Shown: positions 1-9,176 of the stretch, piece by piece
Position numbering within the stretch: position 1 is the stretch's first letter
How the letters are laid out: every line of letters starts with the position of its first letter
Assembly (NCBI GenBank): GCA_944382835.1
Contig: CALWNP010000008.1
Coordinates: 1-64,000 of the forward strand
DNA from: an uncultured Gemmiger sp.
Lineage (GTDB): Bacteria > Bacillota > Clostridia > Oscillospirales > Ruminococcaceae
DNA length: 64,000 nt
Reading direction: 5' to 3'
Position numbers and translations under genes: made by a program
The notes under the pieces: model-generated
What the model was told of the DNA's origin: nothing
The model's database searches: none
The model's input: only the letters and a program-made list of their open reading frames with translations

Positions 1-72
1 TCGGCTAACAGTTCCTACTGCCAAGTCTGTAGTGGACTTTCACCACCAAGTTATTGCCCATGCCGGGCGCAC
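1..72 (-). mobile_element. 5' end of a group II intron (probably group IIC), cut by the window edge
   Basis: Read on the minus strand, the sequence from 72 down to 1 begins GTGCGCCC and continues through TGGTGGTGAAAGTCCACTA and GGCAGTAGGAACTG. This is the pattern of the start of bacterial group II intron domain I (GUGYG 5' boundary followed by the conserved GUGAAAGUCC block). It starts only a few bases after the T-tract of the clpX terminator, which is the preferred target of group IIC introns. The reverse transcriptase ORF and the 3' end would lie outside the window. Identification is from remembered consensus; the class is inferred from position. Confidence 0.75.
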
Positions 73-75
73 TAC

Positions 76-117
76 AAAAAGCGGGCTGCCCGCATGAAAA
101 CAGGCAGCCCGCTTTTT
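76..117 (-). terminator. Intrinsic terminator of clpX
   Basis: Perfect 15-bp inverted repeat, AAAAAGCGGGCTGCC (76-90) and GGCAGCCCGCTTTTT (103-117), around a 12-nt loop. On the minus strand the GC-rich stem is followed by a T-run. It touches the clpX stop codon, and the intron boundary lies at 72/73. Confidence 0.9.
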
Positions 118-1451
118 CAGTTGAGTTGTGCTTGGTTTTTATAGCGCTGACGCACCGCACCGTATTCCAGGTGAGGCTGTCCGCCCTCCACCGTGTCCTG
201 ATCAATGGTGACCCGGATGATGGTGGGATCCGACGGGATCTCATACATGACCGGGATCAGCAGATCTTCCACCACGCTGCGCAGACCACGGGCACCGCTC
301 TTGCGCTCGATGGTCTTTTGGGCGATGGCGTGAAGCGCCGCATCGGTGAACACCAGCTCGGCATTGTCCAGTGCAAACAGCTCCTTGTACTGGCGCACAA
401 TGCTGTTTTTCGGCTCGGTAAGCACCCGGATAAGCGAAGCCTCATCCAGCGGATCCAGCACCGTGACCACCGGCAGCCGTCCGATCAGCTCGGGGATCAG
501 GCCAAACTTGACCAGGTCATCCGGCTCCACCCGGCGAAGAAGTTTCTGCCGGGTCTCGTCGCTGTCCAGGCTGGTGCGCAGCTGGCTGCCAAATCCCAGA
601 GAGGCCTTGTCGGTACGCTTCTGGATCAGCTTTTCCAACCCATCAAAAGCACCGCCGCAGATGAACAGGATGTTTTTAGTGTTGATCTGGATAAACTCCT
701 GCTGGGGATGCTTGCGGCCGCCCTGGGGCGGCACATTGCTGACCGTCCCTTCCAGGATTTTCAGCAGCGCCTGCTGTACACCCTCACCGCCCACATCACG
801 GGTGATGGAGGGGTTCTCGCTCTTGCGGGTGATCTTGTCGATCTCATCCACATAGATGATGCCGACCTCGGCTTTGGGGATATCGAAATCCGCCGCCTGG
901 ATCAGCTTGAGCAGGATGTTCTCCACATCCTCGCCCACATAGCCGGCCTCAGTCAGGGTGGTGGCATCAGCAATTGCAAAGGGAACGCCCAACATTCTGG
1001 CCAGGGTCTGGGCAAGCAGCGTCTTGCCGGTGCCCGACGGTCCAAGCATCAGGACGTTGGACTTTTGCAGCTCCACCGAGCTCTCCTTGCCAGACAGAAT
1101 CCGCTTATAGTGGTTGTAAACAGAAACTGCAAGCACCTTTTTGGCTTCGTCCTGCCCGATTACATACTGATCCAGCCCGGCCTTGATCTCGGCAGGGGTC
1201 ATGATGTTGATGTCCTCCAACACACTCTCTCTGCGGCGGGCAGCTGCCTGGCGGCGCTGCGCTGTGGCGCGCGGCGGAGCAGGACGGTCGTCCTCCTTGT
1301 TCAGCGCATTGTAACACATTTCGATGCAGTCCCGGCAGATGTTCACGCCGGGGCCGATGATCAACTGATCAACCTGATTCTGCGAACGGCCGCAGAAACT
1401 GCAGACCAGTTCCCGTTCCTTTCCGTCCTTGCCGGAAATCGAATTTGCCAT
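117..1451 (-). CDS. clpX: ATP-dependent Clp protease ATP-binding subunit ClpX
   Basis: AAA+ unfoldase that recognises, unfolds and feeds substrates to the ClpP peptidase. The 444 aa match family length. A four-cysteine zinc-binding domain is at the N-terminus (C17, C20, C39, C42), Walker A GPSGTGKT is at 137-144, and a Walker B-like [10 protein letters not shown] lies near residue 200. The start has a purine-rich site (GGGGGCAGGA) just upstream. It lies 15 bp after clpP in the classical tig-clpP-clpX order, so cotranscription is likely. Confidence 0.97.
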   Translation of the reverse strand: MANSISGKDGKERELVCSFCGRSQNQVDQLIIGPGVNICRDCIEMCYNALNKEDDRPAPPRATAQRRQAAARRRESVLEDINIMTPAEIKAGLDQYVIGQDEAKKVLAVSVYNHYKRILSGKESSVELQKSNVLMLGPSGTGKTLLAQTLARMLGVPFAIADATTLTEAGYVGEDVENILLKLIQAADFDIPKAEVGIIYVDEIDKITRKSENPSITRDVGGEGVQQALLKILEGTVSNVPPQGGRKHPQQEFIQINTKNILFICGGAFDGLEKLIQKRTDKASLGFGSQLRTSLDSDETRQKLLRRVEPDDLVKFGLIPELIGRLPVVTVLDPLDEASLIRVLTEPKNSIVRQYKELFALDNAELVFTDAALHAIAQKTIERKSGARGLRSVVEDLLIPVMYEIPSDPTIIRVTIDQDTVEGGQPHLEYGAVRQRYKNQAQLN

Positions 1452-1466
1452 TTCCTGCCCCCGTGT

Positions 1467-2066
1467 TTAGTGTTTGGAGATAATTTCGTCAATCAGACCG
1501 TATGCCTTTGCCTCTTCTGCAGTCATATAGTTGTCCCGCTCGGTATCCCGGCGGATCACCTCCAGCGGCTGGCCGGTATACTCACTGAGCATGCTGGTCA
1601 TACGCTCCTTGATGTGAACCATATGGCGGGCATGGATCTCGATGTCGGTGGTCTGACCGGAGAGTCCACCACCCTGGCCGCCGGCAATCAGCGGCTGATG
1701 GATCAGGATTTCCGAGTTGGGCAGCGCATAGCGCTTGCCTTTGGTGCCGCTGGCCAGCAGGAAAGCGCCCATCGACGCTGCCATGCCAACACAAATGGTG
1801 GAGACATCACATTTGATGTACTGCATCGTATCGTGAATGGCCATGCCATCCGAAATGGATCCGCCCGGGCTGTTAATGTAGAAGCTGATGTCCTTTTCGG
1901 GATCCTGGCCCTCGAGATACAAAAGCTGTGCCACAACGACGCTGGCCGAAGCGGAATTGACGTCCTCGCTCAGAACGATAATACGGTCATTGAGCAAGCG
2001 CGAGAAAATGTCGTAGCTGCGCTCTCCGCGCGCGGTCTGTTCGACAACGTAGGGTACCAAACTCAT
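1467..2066 (-). CDS. clpP: ATP-dependent Clp protease proteolytic subunit ClpP
   Basis: Serine peptidase subunit of the ClpXP/ClpAP machines. The 199 aa carry the full catalytic triad: S98 in GMAASMGA, H123 in EILIHQP and D174 in IRRDTERDN. It lies between tig and clpX, all minus strand. A perfect hairpin in the gap upstream (2123-2157) separates it from tig. Confidence 0.97.
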   Translation of the reverse strand: MSLVPYVVEQTARGERSYDIFSRLLNDRIIVLSEDVNSASASVVVAQLLYLEGQDPEKDISFYINSPGGSISDGMAIHDTMQYIKCDVSTICVGMAASMGAFLLASGTKGKRYALPNSEILIHQPLIAGGQGGGLSGQTTDIEIHARHMVHIKERMTSMLSEYTGQPLEVIRRDTERDNYMTAEEAKAYGLIDEIISKH

Positions 2067-2122
2067 GCAAAATTCCCTCCCGAAAGCAATTTATTTCGTG
2101 TCGGCATCTGCCCCGGATAAAC

Positions 2123-2157
2123 GGACCGATACGGCGGCAGATGCACCGTATCGGTCC
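2123..2157 (-). other. Perfect 12-bp inverted repeat between tig and clpP
   Basis: GGACCGATACGG (2123-2134) and CCGTATCGGTCC (2146-2157) pair perfectly over an 11-nt loop. On the minus strand it is followed by GTTTATCCGG rather than a T-run, so it looks more like an mRNA-stabilising or processing hairpin, or a weak terminator, than a classical terminator. Confidence 0.6.
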
Positions 2158-2168
2158 ATAAAACGCTT

Positions 2169-3476
2169 TTAGTCTTCCTTCTTGGCCTCTTCAGCCTCTT
2201 CGGTGACGTTGGCCTTCTCCTTGACGAAGTCGATGGCCTTGTTGACAGCCAGGTCCGCCTTGACAGCCTTCTCGTCCACAATGGACTTCACCTTGTCCAC
2301 ATCCATCTTGTAGGCGTCGGCAATCCGCTTGACCTCATTCTCGAATTCCTCATCAGAAGCCTCAATGCCTTCCTTGGCGACGATGGCTTCCATGGCCAGA
2401 CGCATCTTGACCTGCTTTTCAGCCTGCTCGGCGAACTGTGCCTTGAACTGATCCATGGTCATGCCCATATACTGCAGGTACTGCTCCAGCTTGAGGCCCT
2501 GCTGGGCGATGCGGTACTGGAAGTCCTGCACCAGCTCGTCCACACGGGCATCATACATGGCCTGGGGAATTTCACCCTGCATGCCATTGACAACCTGCTC
2601 GATCAGGTCGTTCTCCACCTGCTGGTCCGCCTGACGATCCAGGTTGGCCTGGATGCCCTTGCGGATGGAATCCTTCAACTCATCCAGGGTGTCGTACTCG
2701 CTGACGTCCTTGGCGAAATCGTCATCCAGAGCGGGCAGCTCCTTGTACTTGACTTCATGCAGCTTGATCTTGAAGGTGGCATCCTTGCCAGCCAGTTCCT
2801 CGGCCTGATACTGCTCGGGGAACTTGACGTTGACGTCAAACTCCTCGCCGGCAGCATGGCCCACAACCTGATCCTCGAAACCGGGGATGAAGGAGCCGCT
2901 GCCCAGAACCAGGGAGTAATGCTCGGCCTTGCCGCCTTCGAACGCCTTACCATCCACAAAGCCCTCAAAGTCAATGTCGACGGTGTCGCCGTTCTCCGCC
3001 TTGCCTTCACGGGTCAGCAGACGGCCGTTGCGGTCCTGCATCCGCTTGATCTCGGCATCCACAGCAGCCTCATCAGCAGTCTTGACCTTTTTGGTCACAT
3101 TTAAACCGGCGTAATCGCCCAGGGTGATTTCGGGCTTGACCGCCACCTTCACCTTCAGGACAGCGCCGTCGGTCTCGTTCATCGAGACAACCTCGGGCTC
3201 AGGACGGCCGACAACCTCGATGTTGGCTTCCTTGACAGCAGCCTCATAGTTCTCCGGGAAGAGATCGTTGATGGCGTCATAGTGGAAGATATCGGCGCCA
3301 TACATCTTTTCCATCATCGCACGCGGGGCCTTGCCCTTGCGGAAGCCGGGGACGGAATATTTCTTGCCCTCACGCTTAAAGGCGGTGTTCACAGCAGCCT
3401 TAAAGGTGTCAGCATCGATCGAAAACTGCAGTTCAACCATGCTCTTTTCGAGCTTTTCGCAGGAAATCAATTTCAT
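2169..3476 (-). CDS. tig: Trigger factor, ribosome-associated chaperone and peptidyl-prolyl isomerase
   Basis: Binds nascent chains at the ribosome exit tunnel. The 435 aa show an N-terminal ribosome-binding region with the signature FRKGKAPR, a central FKBP-type domain (GDTVDIDFEGFVDGKAFEGG onward) and a long helical C-terminal domain ending in an acidic tail. The ATG at 3476 is chosen because GGAGG lies 8-9 nt upstream; a longer in-frame TTG start would sit across that site. First gene of the tig-clpP-clpX cluster. Confidence 0.96.
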   Translation of the reverse strand: MKLISCEKLEKSMVELQFSIDADTFKAAVNTAFKREGKKYSVPGFRKGKAPRAMMEKMYGADIFHYDAINDLFPENYEAAVKEANIEVVGRPEPEVVSMNETDGAVLKVKVAVKPEITLGDYAGLNVTKKVKTADEAAVDAEIKRMQDRNGRLLTREGKAENGDTVDIDFEGFVDGKAFEGGKAEHYSLVLGSGSFIPGFEDQVVGHAAGEEFDVNVKFPEQYQAEELAGKDATFKIKLHEVKYKELPALDDDFAKDVSEYDTLDELKDSIRKGIQANLDRQADQQVENDLIEQVVNGMQGEIPQAMYDARVDELVQDFQYRIAQQGLKLEQYLQYMGMTMDQFKAQFAEQAEKQVKMRLAMEAIVAKEGIEASDEEFENEVKRIADAYKMDVDKVKSIVDEKAVKADLAVNKAIDFVKEKANVTEEAEEAKKED

Positions 3477-3508
3477 TTCAAAATCCTCCAAACATAGAAA
3501 TCCAAGTA

Positions 3509-3517
3509 ATTATACCA
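3509..3517 (-). promoter_or_regulatory. Extended -10 promoter candidate for tig
   Basis: Minus strand TGGTATAAT (extended -10 TGnTATAAT) lies about 33 nt upstream of the tig ATG, in AT-rich sequence. No good -35 is present at 17 nt. Confidence 0.5.
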
Positions 3518-3655
3518 TGGAGCGGTCAAAAATACCAGAGCAATTTTCAAAAAATCCGTGATTTTGAACGCCCAAATTCGGTGTTTTTGTTAGGTTTTTT
3601 CAAAATTTCAAGAGTCATCCACTCTTTTTCCCTTTTACGGAAGATCTGCAACACA

Positions 3656-4342
3656 TCAATCGCAGATCTTGTAGGGGCAAAAGGCCAATCCGTCGGCCGA
3701 GATCAGCCGATACCGGATGCCCTCCACATCCCCCTGCACCGCATACCGGATGGCCTTGCCGTGCAGGTGTCCGTAAAAGCAGCGCTGTACCCCGTGTCGC
3801 CGAAGCACATCCACCAGATCCTGGGCACAGGCCCCCGGAAACACCGGCGGGTAATGCAGAAAGGCGATTTTTTCCTCGGCGCCTTCCCCGGCTGCCAGGG
3901 AATACTCCAACCGCCCGGCTTCCCGGGCCATGATCTTGGCATCCTGGGCTTCGCTGTCATCAAAAGGCCAGCCCCTTGTGCCGCACAGAGCCAGGTTGCC
4001 CACGCGGCAGGCATTGTTGTGCAGGATGTGCAGAGAGGTAAATCCGCTTTTTTCCAGATAGTTCTGCATCTTGCGGGCCGTAGTCCACCAATAATCGTGG
4101 TTTCCTTTGAGCAGCCATTTCTGCCCCGGCAGCTTTTGGAGGAAGGAAAAATCCGCAAAGGTGTCTTCCAGCTTCATCGCCCAGCTGGTGTCCCCCGCCA
4201 GCACCACCACATCCTCGGGATCAATGAGCTTGCGCCAGTTTTCCTCCAGCTTGGGCAGATAACCCTGCCAGCCCTCAAACACATCCATCGGTTTGTCCGC
4301 CCCCAGCGAAAGGTGCAGGTCCCCGATCACAAATACCGCCAT
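3656..4342 (-). CDS. Calcineurin-like metallophosphoesterase
   Basis: Predicted metal-dependent phosphoesterase, 228 aa. The di-metal motifs are in order: GDLHL (DxH), AGDTSWA (GDxxW type), LLKGNHDYWW (GNHD), and FLHYPP and YGHLHG (GHxH). The ATG at 4342 has AAAGGAGG 5 nt upstream; the in-frame ATG 18 nt earlier would place the ribosome binding site inside the gene. Substrate unknown. It is monocistronic, facing away from the DUF1540 gene. Confidence 0.85.
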   Translation of the reverse strand: MAVFVIGDLHLSLGADKPMDVFEGWQGYLPKLEENWRKLIDPEDVVVLAGDTSWAMKLEDTFADFSFLQKLPGQKWLLKGNHDYWWTTARKMQNYLEKSGFTSLHILHNNACRVGNLALCGTRGWPFDDSEAQDAKIMAREAGRLEYSLAAGEGAEEKIAFLHYPPVFPGACAQDLVDVLRRHGVQRCFYGHLHGKAIRYAVQGDVEGIRYRLISADGLAFCPYKICD

Positions 4343-4433
4343 GGTACCTCCTTTTGGCACAATGCCGGATATCTGCCGGCAGGAAATTCAGGTGCAGAAT
4401 GTATAGTGTCCATCCTTCGGGCCATACTAGGGG

Positions 4434-4465
4434 CACCGGCAGAACGAAGTTCTGTCTTGCCGGTG
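4434..4465 (+). promoter_or_regulatory. Stable stem-loop in the 5' leader of the DUF1540 gene
   Basis: CACCGGCA (4434-4441) pairs with TGCCGGTG (4458-4465), and inside it AGAAC (4441-4445) pairs with GTTCT (4449-4453). It ends 15 nt before the AAAGGAGGG ribosome binding site and is not followed by a T-run, so it is a leader structure rather than a terminator. Function unknown. Confidence 0.45.
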
Positions 4466-4497
4466 TAAAACAGGCATACAAAAGGAGGGCAATATCC

Positions 4498-4653
4498 ATG
4501 AACAACGAAAAAGTCATCAACGGCATCTGCTGTGACGTCGAAAACTGTGTCTACAACAACGGTTCCTGCTGCTGTACCGCAGGCGAAGTCCACGTGAAGT
4601 ACCGCGCAGGCGGTCCCTGCGAGACAATGTGCGAAACCTTCTCCGAAGTGTAA
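4498..4653 (+). CDS. Small cysteine-rich DUF1540 protein
   Basis: 51 aa with many cysteines: GICCDVENCVYNN, then CCCTAG and a C-terminal GPCETMCETF. This matches the DUF1540 pattern (xCxVxNCxYN...C), a probable metal-binding module of unknown role common in Clostridia. The start has AAAGGAGGG about 9 nt upstream; a longer in-frame ORF from 4354 lacks such a site. Flanked by a leader hairpin and a terminator, so it is probably transcribed alone. Confidence 0.85.
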   Translation: MNNEKVINGICCDVENCVYNNGSCCCTAGEVHVKYRAGGPCETMCETFSEV

Positions 4654-4667
4654 TTTCATCCCGCAAA

Positions 4668-4693
4668 GCGGTCGGTGCAACGGTGCCGGCCGC
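4668..4693 (+). terminator. Terminator of the DUF1540 gene
   Basis: GCGGTCGG (4668-4675) pairs with CCGGCCGC (4686-4693) with one G-U pair, followed by CTGTTTTATTT. It may also act weakly for thrC on the other strand. Confidence 0.55.
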
Positions 4694-4698
4694 CTGTT

Positions 4699-6147
4699 TT
4701 ATTTCAGGGCAGCGTCCCGGATCTCAGCCGGGGTGATGACGGTGTTGAAACGGACCGGCAGGCTGTCCAGAACCTTCAGGCTCTGTGGTGCCTGGCAGCC
4801 GGTGCGGGCGGTCAGTGCTGCCATGGCGGCGAAATCGCTTTCCGGGGCGATCTCTCCCAAGGCTGCCAGCACATCCCGCGGGAACTTGAAGGGGCTGGCC
4901 GTGGAGAGCACCACCACCGGCGCACCGTCCCGGCAGCTGTCCGCTGCACAGAAGGCGATGGCGGTGTGGGTGTCGCAAAGATAGCCATCCTGGGCAAAGC
5001 GCTCATGGATCTGCGCTGCCCCCTGGGCATCGTCGGCACAGGCACAGGCAAAGTTTTCCTGCACCGCCGCCAGGGTCTGGGCATCCACGGTGTAAACGCC
5101 GTTTTTCGCAAGATCCTGCATCCAGCCCCGCACCTTCTCGGCACTGCCCGACAGATGATAGAGCAGCCGTTCCAGATTGCTGGAAATCAGAATGTCCATC
5201 GACGGCGAGGTGGTCTTATAGAAGGTACGGCGGGCATCATAAGTACCTGTGCGGATGAAATCGGTCAGTACATTGTTCTTGTTGGAAGCGCAGATCAGCT
5301 TGCCAACAGGCAGCCCCATCCGCTTGGCATAGTACCCGGCCAGAATATCGCCAAAGTTGCCGGTGGGAACGCAGAAGTCCACCGGGTTCCCCCACTGGAC
5401 ACCGCCCTGCTCCACCAAGCGGAAGTAGGAGTAGAAGTAGTAGACAATCTGGGGCACCAGCCGTCCCCAGTTGATGGAGTTGGCACTGGACAGGCGGATG
5501 TTGCGCGCCTCCAGCGCCTTGGCCACTTCGGCATCCCCGAAAACCCGCTTGACGCCGGTCTGGGCATCATCAAAGTTGCCTTCCACCGCATAGACTGCCA
5601 CATTATCCCCCTGCTGGGTTGCCATCTGGAGACGCTGGATCTCACTGGTGCCTGCATTAGGATAGAAAACCTCGATCTCGATGCCTTCCAGCCCGGCGTA
5701 ACCGGCCAGGGCCGCCTTGCCGGTATCGCCGCTGGTGGCCACCAGAATCCGGGTGGTCTCGTGACGGCCCAGGTTCTTCTTGGCCTGCACCAGCAGTTTC
5801 GGCATCAGCTGCAGGGCATAGTCCTTGAAGGCACAGGTGGGGCCATGCCACAGCTCCAGGGCATACAAGCCGTCATGCACCCGCACCAGATTGCCGGCTT
5901 TGCCGCCAAAGGCATCGCCGTAGGTCTTTTCGGCCGCATCCCGCAGGAATGCAGCGTCATAATCGGTCAGAAAGCCTTCCAGCACCTTCTCAGCCAGCGC
6001 AGGATAGGAAAGCCCCTTCCAACCTTCCAGGTCCGCATGGGGGAAAGACTCCGGGACAAACAAGCCGCCGTCGGGGCCAAGACCGCGCACAATGGCCTCG
6101 GACGACGAGATGGACAGATCGGGGTTGCGTGTGCTTTGATACTGCAT
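4699..6147 (-). CDS. thrC: Threonine synthase
   Basis: PLP enzyme converting O-phosphohomoserine to threonine and phosphate. 482 aa, of the longer bacterial/fungal type. It starts MQYQSTRNP, carries the PLP lysine K108 in CAFKDYALQ, the SGDTGKAA phosphate loop and PTGNFGDILAGYYA. Last gene of the rplS-lepB-rbgA-rnhB-yraN-thrC run, 36 bp after yraN; no separate promoter or T-box was seen in that gap. Confidence 0.95.
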   Translation of the reverse strand: MQYQSTRNPDLSISSSEAIVRGLGPDGGLFVPESFPHADLEGWKGLSYPALAEKVLEGFLTDYDAAFLRDAAEKTYGDAFGGKAGNLVRVHDGLYALELWHGPTCAFKDYALQLMPKLLVQAKKNLGRHETTRILVATSGDTGKAALAGYAGLEGIEIEVFYPNAGTSEIQRLQMATQQGDNVAVYAVEGNFDDAQTGVKRVFGDAEVAKALEARNIRLSSANSINWGRLVPQIVYYFYSYFRLVEQGGVQWGNPVDFCVPTGNFGDILAGYYAKRMGLPVGKLICASNKNNVLTDFIRTGTYDARRTFYKTTSPSMDILISSNLERLLYHLSGSAEKVRGWMQDLAKNGVYTVDAQTLAAVQENFACACADDAQGAAQIHERFAQDGYLCDTHTAIAFCAADSCRDGAPVVVLSTASPFKFPRDVLAALGEIAPESDFAAMAALTARTGCQAPQSLKVLDSLPVRFNTVITPAEIRDAALK

Positions 6148-6183
6148 ATTCCTACACCTCTCTATATACTATTTTCAGGATGC

Positions 6184-6540
6184 TCAACAGGTAAATGCGT
6201 CCCGGATGCAGTGGATTTTCCATCCGCCCTGGGCGGGAAAAACCTCCACCACATCAAACCGGGTTGTACAATCCGCGTAGGGACTGTGCATCAGATAATA
6301 TTGTGCGGCCAGAATCAAACACCTGCGCTTGTGGGCATTGACCGCATCGGCCCCGCGGATGGGGCCTGTACCGGTGCGGGTCTTGACCTCGGCAAAAACG
6401 ATGGTATCTTCCTTATATAGAATCAGGTCCAGCTCCCCCATCCGGGTGCGATAGTTGTGGTTGAGCAGAAGATACCCGTTGTTCTGGTAATATTTGGCCG
6501 CCGCCGCTTCGCCTTTTCGGCCCAGCTCAGCGCTCGTCAT
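6184..6540 (-). CDS. YraN/UPF0102 family endonuclease-fold protein
   Basis: 118 aa, typical family length. N-terminal [17 protein letters not shown] and the nuclease-like core [21 protein letters not shown] (D...ExK) match UPF0102, an archaeal-Holliday-resolvase-like fold of uncertain function. It overlaps the end of rnhB by 14 bp, implying translational coupling; the rnhB-yraN pair is widespread in bacteria. Confidence 0.9.
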   Translation of the reverse strand: MTSAELGRKGEAAAAKYYQNNGYLLLNHNYRTRMGELDLILYKEDTIVFAEVKTRTGTGPIRGADAVNAHKRRCLILAAQYYLMHSPYADCTTRFDVVEVFPAQGGWKIHCIRDAFTC

Positions 6541-7165
6541 GCCAGTACCCCTGTTTTTTCAAAAAGCTGCGGCGGTAAAAGGACTGGACGCCGTATTGGG
6601 CAATCAGCTGATAATGCAGCGCCGTGGGATAACCCTTGTGCTTGGCCAGTTGATACTGGGGATACTGGCGGTCCAGTTCCAGCATGTAGCGGTCCCGGCT
6701 GACCTTGGCCAGGATGGAGGCGGCCGCAATGCTGGCGCTGTGAGCGTCTCCCTTGACCACCGGCTCACAAGGCTGGTCCAGACCCGGTGGACAGCGGTTG
6801 CCGTCCACCAGCACATAGTCGGGAGAGATCTCCAAGCCAGCCACCGCACGGGTCATGCCGTCCATGGTGGCCCAAAGGATGTTGCGCTCGTCGATCTCCT
6901 GCGGCGAGACAAAAACCACCTGGTAGGCAAGAGCCCGTTTCGTGATCTCCTCGTACAGCGCTTCCCGCCATTTTTCGCTCAGCTTTTTGGAATCGTTGAT
7001 TCCCTCAATGGGATCTTGGGGGTTGAGGATCACCGCCGCACAGCAGACAGGGCCGCACAACGGGCCCCGCCCTGCCTCATCCACGCCGCAAATCGTCCCG
7101 TGCAGCTGCCGAATTTCGGCATCGTATTCGTAAAGTTCAGGATGGTTGGTCGGTTTGCGCGGCAT
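6527..7165 (-). CDS. rnhB: Ribonuclease HII
   Basis: Removes ribonucleotides from DNA by cleaving RNA in RNA/DNA hybrids. 212 aa from the ATG at 7165, which has GGAGGA about 8 nt upstream. The catalytic D29-E30 are in [14 protein letters not shown], and DSKKLS and HKGYPT motifs follow. The start lies inside the end of rbgA (29-bp overlap) and the stop inside yraN. Confidence 0.96.
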   Translation of the reverse strand: MPRKPTNHPELYEYDAEIRQLHGTICGVDEAGRGPLCGPVCCAAVILNPQDPIEGINDSKKLSEKWREALYEEITKRALAYQVVFVSPQEIDERNILWATMDGMTRAVAGLEISPDYVLVDGNRCPPGLDQPCEPVVKGDAHSASIAAASILAKVSRDRYMLELDRQYPQYQLAKHKGYPTALHYQLIAQYGVQSFYRRSFLKKQGYWHDER

Positions 7166-8072
7166 CGCTGTCCTCCTCCCATTCCGGCTCCTCCACAGGA
7201 TGCGGCGGCCTTTCCAGAGAAATCCGTCCCCACTTGCTGGCCCGGAACTCTCCCACCAGCATCTTGGCCGCCCGTTCGGTATCCACCTCACCGCCGGAAA
7301 TCAGCATCCCCCGCTTGGCGCCGATGGCCTGGAGCAGCTCATAGGGGGGCAGTTCCAGAGCCGACTCGTCCAGCTTGTAGCGTGCCAGCAGCTGGCTGGG
7401 GTAGATGGCCCGCACACTGCTCAAAAGGCCGCAGGCAAGCTCCTCAATGTCCAGAATGTCATCCCGGATGGAGCCGATAAAGGCCAGGTTTGTGGCCGTT
7501 TCCAGGGTGTCGAATTTTTTCCACAGGACGCCGGGCATGTCCATCAAATCATAGTCATCCACGGTAATCCACTGCTTGCCCCGGGTTACGCCGGGCTTGT
7601 TGGCGGCCTTGGCCCGGGTGGTACCGGCAAAGGAGTTGATGAAGGTGGATTTTCCCACATTGGGAATTCCCACCACCATCACCCGGATCCGGGCCCCTAC
7701 CATGCCTTTGTTTCGTCTGCGCTCCATCAGGGCGGCCAGTTCCTTTTCGATGGGGCCCTTGATGGCAGAAGCCTTCCCCCGCTGTTTGGAATCCATGGGA
7801 AGACACCCGGCTCCAGCGCTCTTGAAGTACTCCAGCCACTGGCGAGTAATGTCGGGGTCCGCCAAATCTGCCTTGTTCAGCACATACAGATGGGGCTTAC
7901 CCTCGGTGATCCGCTCGATTTCAGGGTTCAGGCTGGAGAGCGGAATCCGCGCATCCAGAATTTGAAGCACACAGTCCACATTGCGAATCTCGGTTTCCAT
8001 CAGGCGCAGGGTCTTTGCCATGTGCCCGGGGAACCAGTGGATCTGCCGGCCGTTGATGATATCCTGGTTCAC
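7137..8072 (-). CDS. rbgA: Ribosome biogenesis GTPase YlqF/RbgA
   Basis: Circularly permuted GTPase needed for late 50S assembly. 311 aa: N-terminal HWFPGHMAK, then G4 NKADL, G1 GIPNVGKST and G3 DMPGVLW, in the permuted G4-G1-G3 order. Sits between lepB and rnhB as in many Firmicutes, in keeping with the rplS end of the operon. Confidence 0.96.
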   Translation of the reverse strand: MNQDIINGRQIHWFPGHMAKTLRLMETEIRNVDCVLQILDARIPLSSLNPEIERITEGKPHLYVLNKADLADPDITRQWLEYFKSAGAGCLPMDSKQRGKASAIKGPIEKELAALMERRRNKGMVGARIRVMVVGIPNVGKSTFINSFAGTTRAKAANKPGVTRGKQWITVDDYDLMDMPGVLWKKFDTLETATNLAFIGSIRDDILDIEELACGLLSSVRAIYPSQLLARYKLDESALELPPYELLQAIGAKRGMLISGGEVDTERAAKMLVGEFRASKWGRISLERPPHPVEEPEWEEDSDAAQTDQPS

Positions 8073-8087
8073 TGTCCACCTCCGTGA

Positions 8088-8600
8088 TCAAAACAGCTTT
8101 TTGCCCAGGACGTTGCGGACATCGATGCAACCGATCCCCGGGTCCCGGCTATCGCTGGAATTGTTGCGGTTATCCCCCATCACAAAGAGCTCTCTTTCCG
8201 GCACCGTGAGCGGAAAGTCAACGCCCTCCCACAGATAGGTGGGTTCGGCGGTATAGGGTTCCTCCAACGCTTCACCGTTGCGGTAGACGATCCCACTTTC
8301 AAAATCAATGTCAATGGTATCGCCCCCCATGCCGATCACCCGCTTGACCAGCGGCTGACCGTGGCTGGTGTACTGGTCGATGACCACGATATCGCCATAA
8401 TGGGGCGTATAGGGCAGGCTGGAGATGAACATCCGTTGGCCGTTGGAAAGGGTTGGGTCCATGGAATGGCCATCCACCCGGACATTGCGCGCCACAAAGG
8501 TGAAAAGCAGCATGATGACCACCGCCGCAAAGACGATGGAATCATACCAGTCCAGCCAGTTTTTGTTTTGTTGACTCCGGCTTTTTGGCGCCGCTGCCAT
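8088..8600 (-). CDS. lepB: Signal peptidase I
   Basis: Membrane-bound serine/lysine protease that removes signal peptides. 170 aa from the ATG at 8600 (AAGGGAGG 7-8 nt upstream; an ATG two codons earlier is too close to that site). One N-terminal membrane segment at about 19-38, catalytic S46 in VDGHSMDPTL and K86 in LVKRVIGMGGD, and box E GDNRNNSSDSR. An intrinsic terminator at 8631-8664 separates it partly from rplS. Confidence 0.96.
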   Translation of the reverse strand: MAAAPKSRSQQNKNWLDWYDSIVFAAVVIMLLFTFVARNVRVDGHSMDPTLSNGQRMFISSLPYTPHYGDIVVIDQYTSHGQPLVKRVIGMGGDTIDIDFESGIVYRNGEALEEPYTAEPTYLWEGVDFPLTVPERELFVMGDNRNNSSDSRDPGIGCIDVRNVLGKKLF

Positions 8601-8630
8601 AGCCATACCTCCCTTGCTGGGAAAAATACG

Positions 8631-8664
8631 AAAAAAGGGAGAACGCCAACCGTCCTCCCCTTTT
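8631..8664 (-). terminator. Terminator or attenuator after rplS
   Basis: On the minus strand a 14-bp stem with two G-U pairs (AAAAGGGGAGGACG / CGTTCTCCCTTTTTT) closes a 5-nt loop and runs into TTTTTTCGTATTTTT. It should end most rplS transcripts and let some continue into lepB. Confidence 0.75.
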
Positions 8665-8674
8665 CTTGGTTTGA

Positions 8675-9016
8675 TCAAACGCGCGCCTTGACCTTGGCCG
8701 CCTTGCCGGTGCGCTCACGCAGATAGAACAGCTTCGCACGGCGAACCTTGCCGCGGCGAACCACGTCCACCTTCTCGACAAAGGGGCTGTTGATCGGGAA
8801 AACACGCTCCACGCCGACGCCATAGGAAGTACGGCGGACGGTGAAGGTCTCGGCAATGCCGCCATGTTTCTTGGCGATGACGGTGCCCTCAAAGGCCTGG
8901 ATACGCTCCTTGTCGCCTTCCTTGATCCGGACGGAGACACGAACGGTGTCGCCGACTTCGAACTGAGGCTTGTTTTCCTTAATCATGCCTTCGGTCAGTT
9001 TCTTGAATGCGTCCAT
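8675..9016 (-). CDS. rplS: 50S ribosomal protein L19
   Basis: 113 aa, normal length. Contains the L19 signatures [33 protein letters not shown] and [13 protein letters not shown]. The ATG at 9016 follows GGAGGA by about 9 nt; an ATG 33 nt earlier lies upstream of this site. It has its own promoter about 115 nt upstream and heads the operon into lepB-rbgA. Confidence 0.97.
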   Translation of the reverse strand: MDAFKKLTEGMIKENKPQFEVGDTVRVSVRIKEGDKERIQAFEGTVIAKKHGGIAETFTVRRTSYGVGVERVFPINSPFVEKVDVVRRGKVRRAKLFYLRERTGKAAKVKARV

Positions 9017-9132
9017 TGATTCAATTCCTCCATTTGTTTCGACGTTCATACCCGGAATCCCGGCAGAGGACCGCCTGTATAATGTTGTTGTACATTACCC
9101 CGCCGGTGGCCCGGCGGCACTAACGCTTGAAT

Positions 9133-9161
9133 ATGATAGCATAATTCCCAGAATAATGCAA
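9133..9161 (-). promoter_or_regulatory. rplS promoter, TTGCAT-N17-TATCAT
   Basis: Minus strand -35 TTGCAT (9161-9156) and -10 TATCAT (9138-9133) with a 17-nt spacer. The roughly 110-nt leader contains a GC-rich hairpin near 9100-9117 (CCGCCGGG...CCGGCGG on the minus strand), possibly an L19 autoregulatory leader. Nearly the same hexamers and spacing occur before rpsB and rpmB. Confidence 0.7.
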
Positions 9162-9176
9162 GGGCTTTTCGGCGTT

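Noticed and set aside
54..2120. Open reading frame of 688 codons on the plus strand
   Set aside because: Antisense to clpX and clpP, both certain genes.
3600..3640. AAGAGT/ACTCTT hairpin with a T-rich flank, considered as terminator of the phosphoesterase gene
   Set aside because: The T-rich side is on the plus strand, where no gene ends; the stem is only 6 bp.
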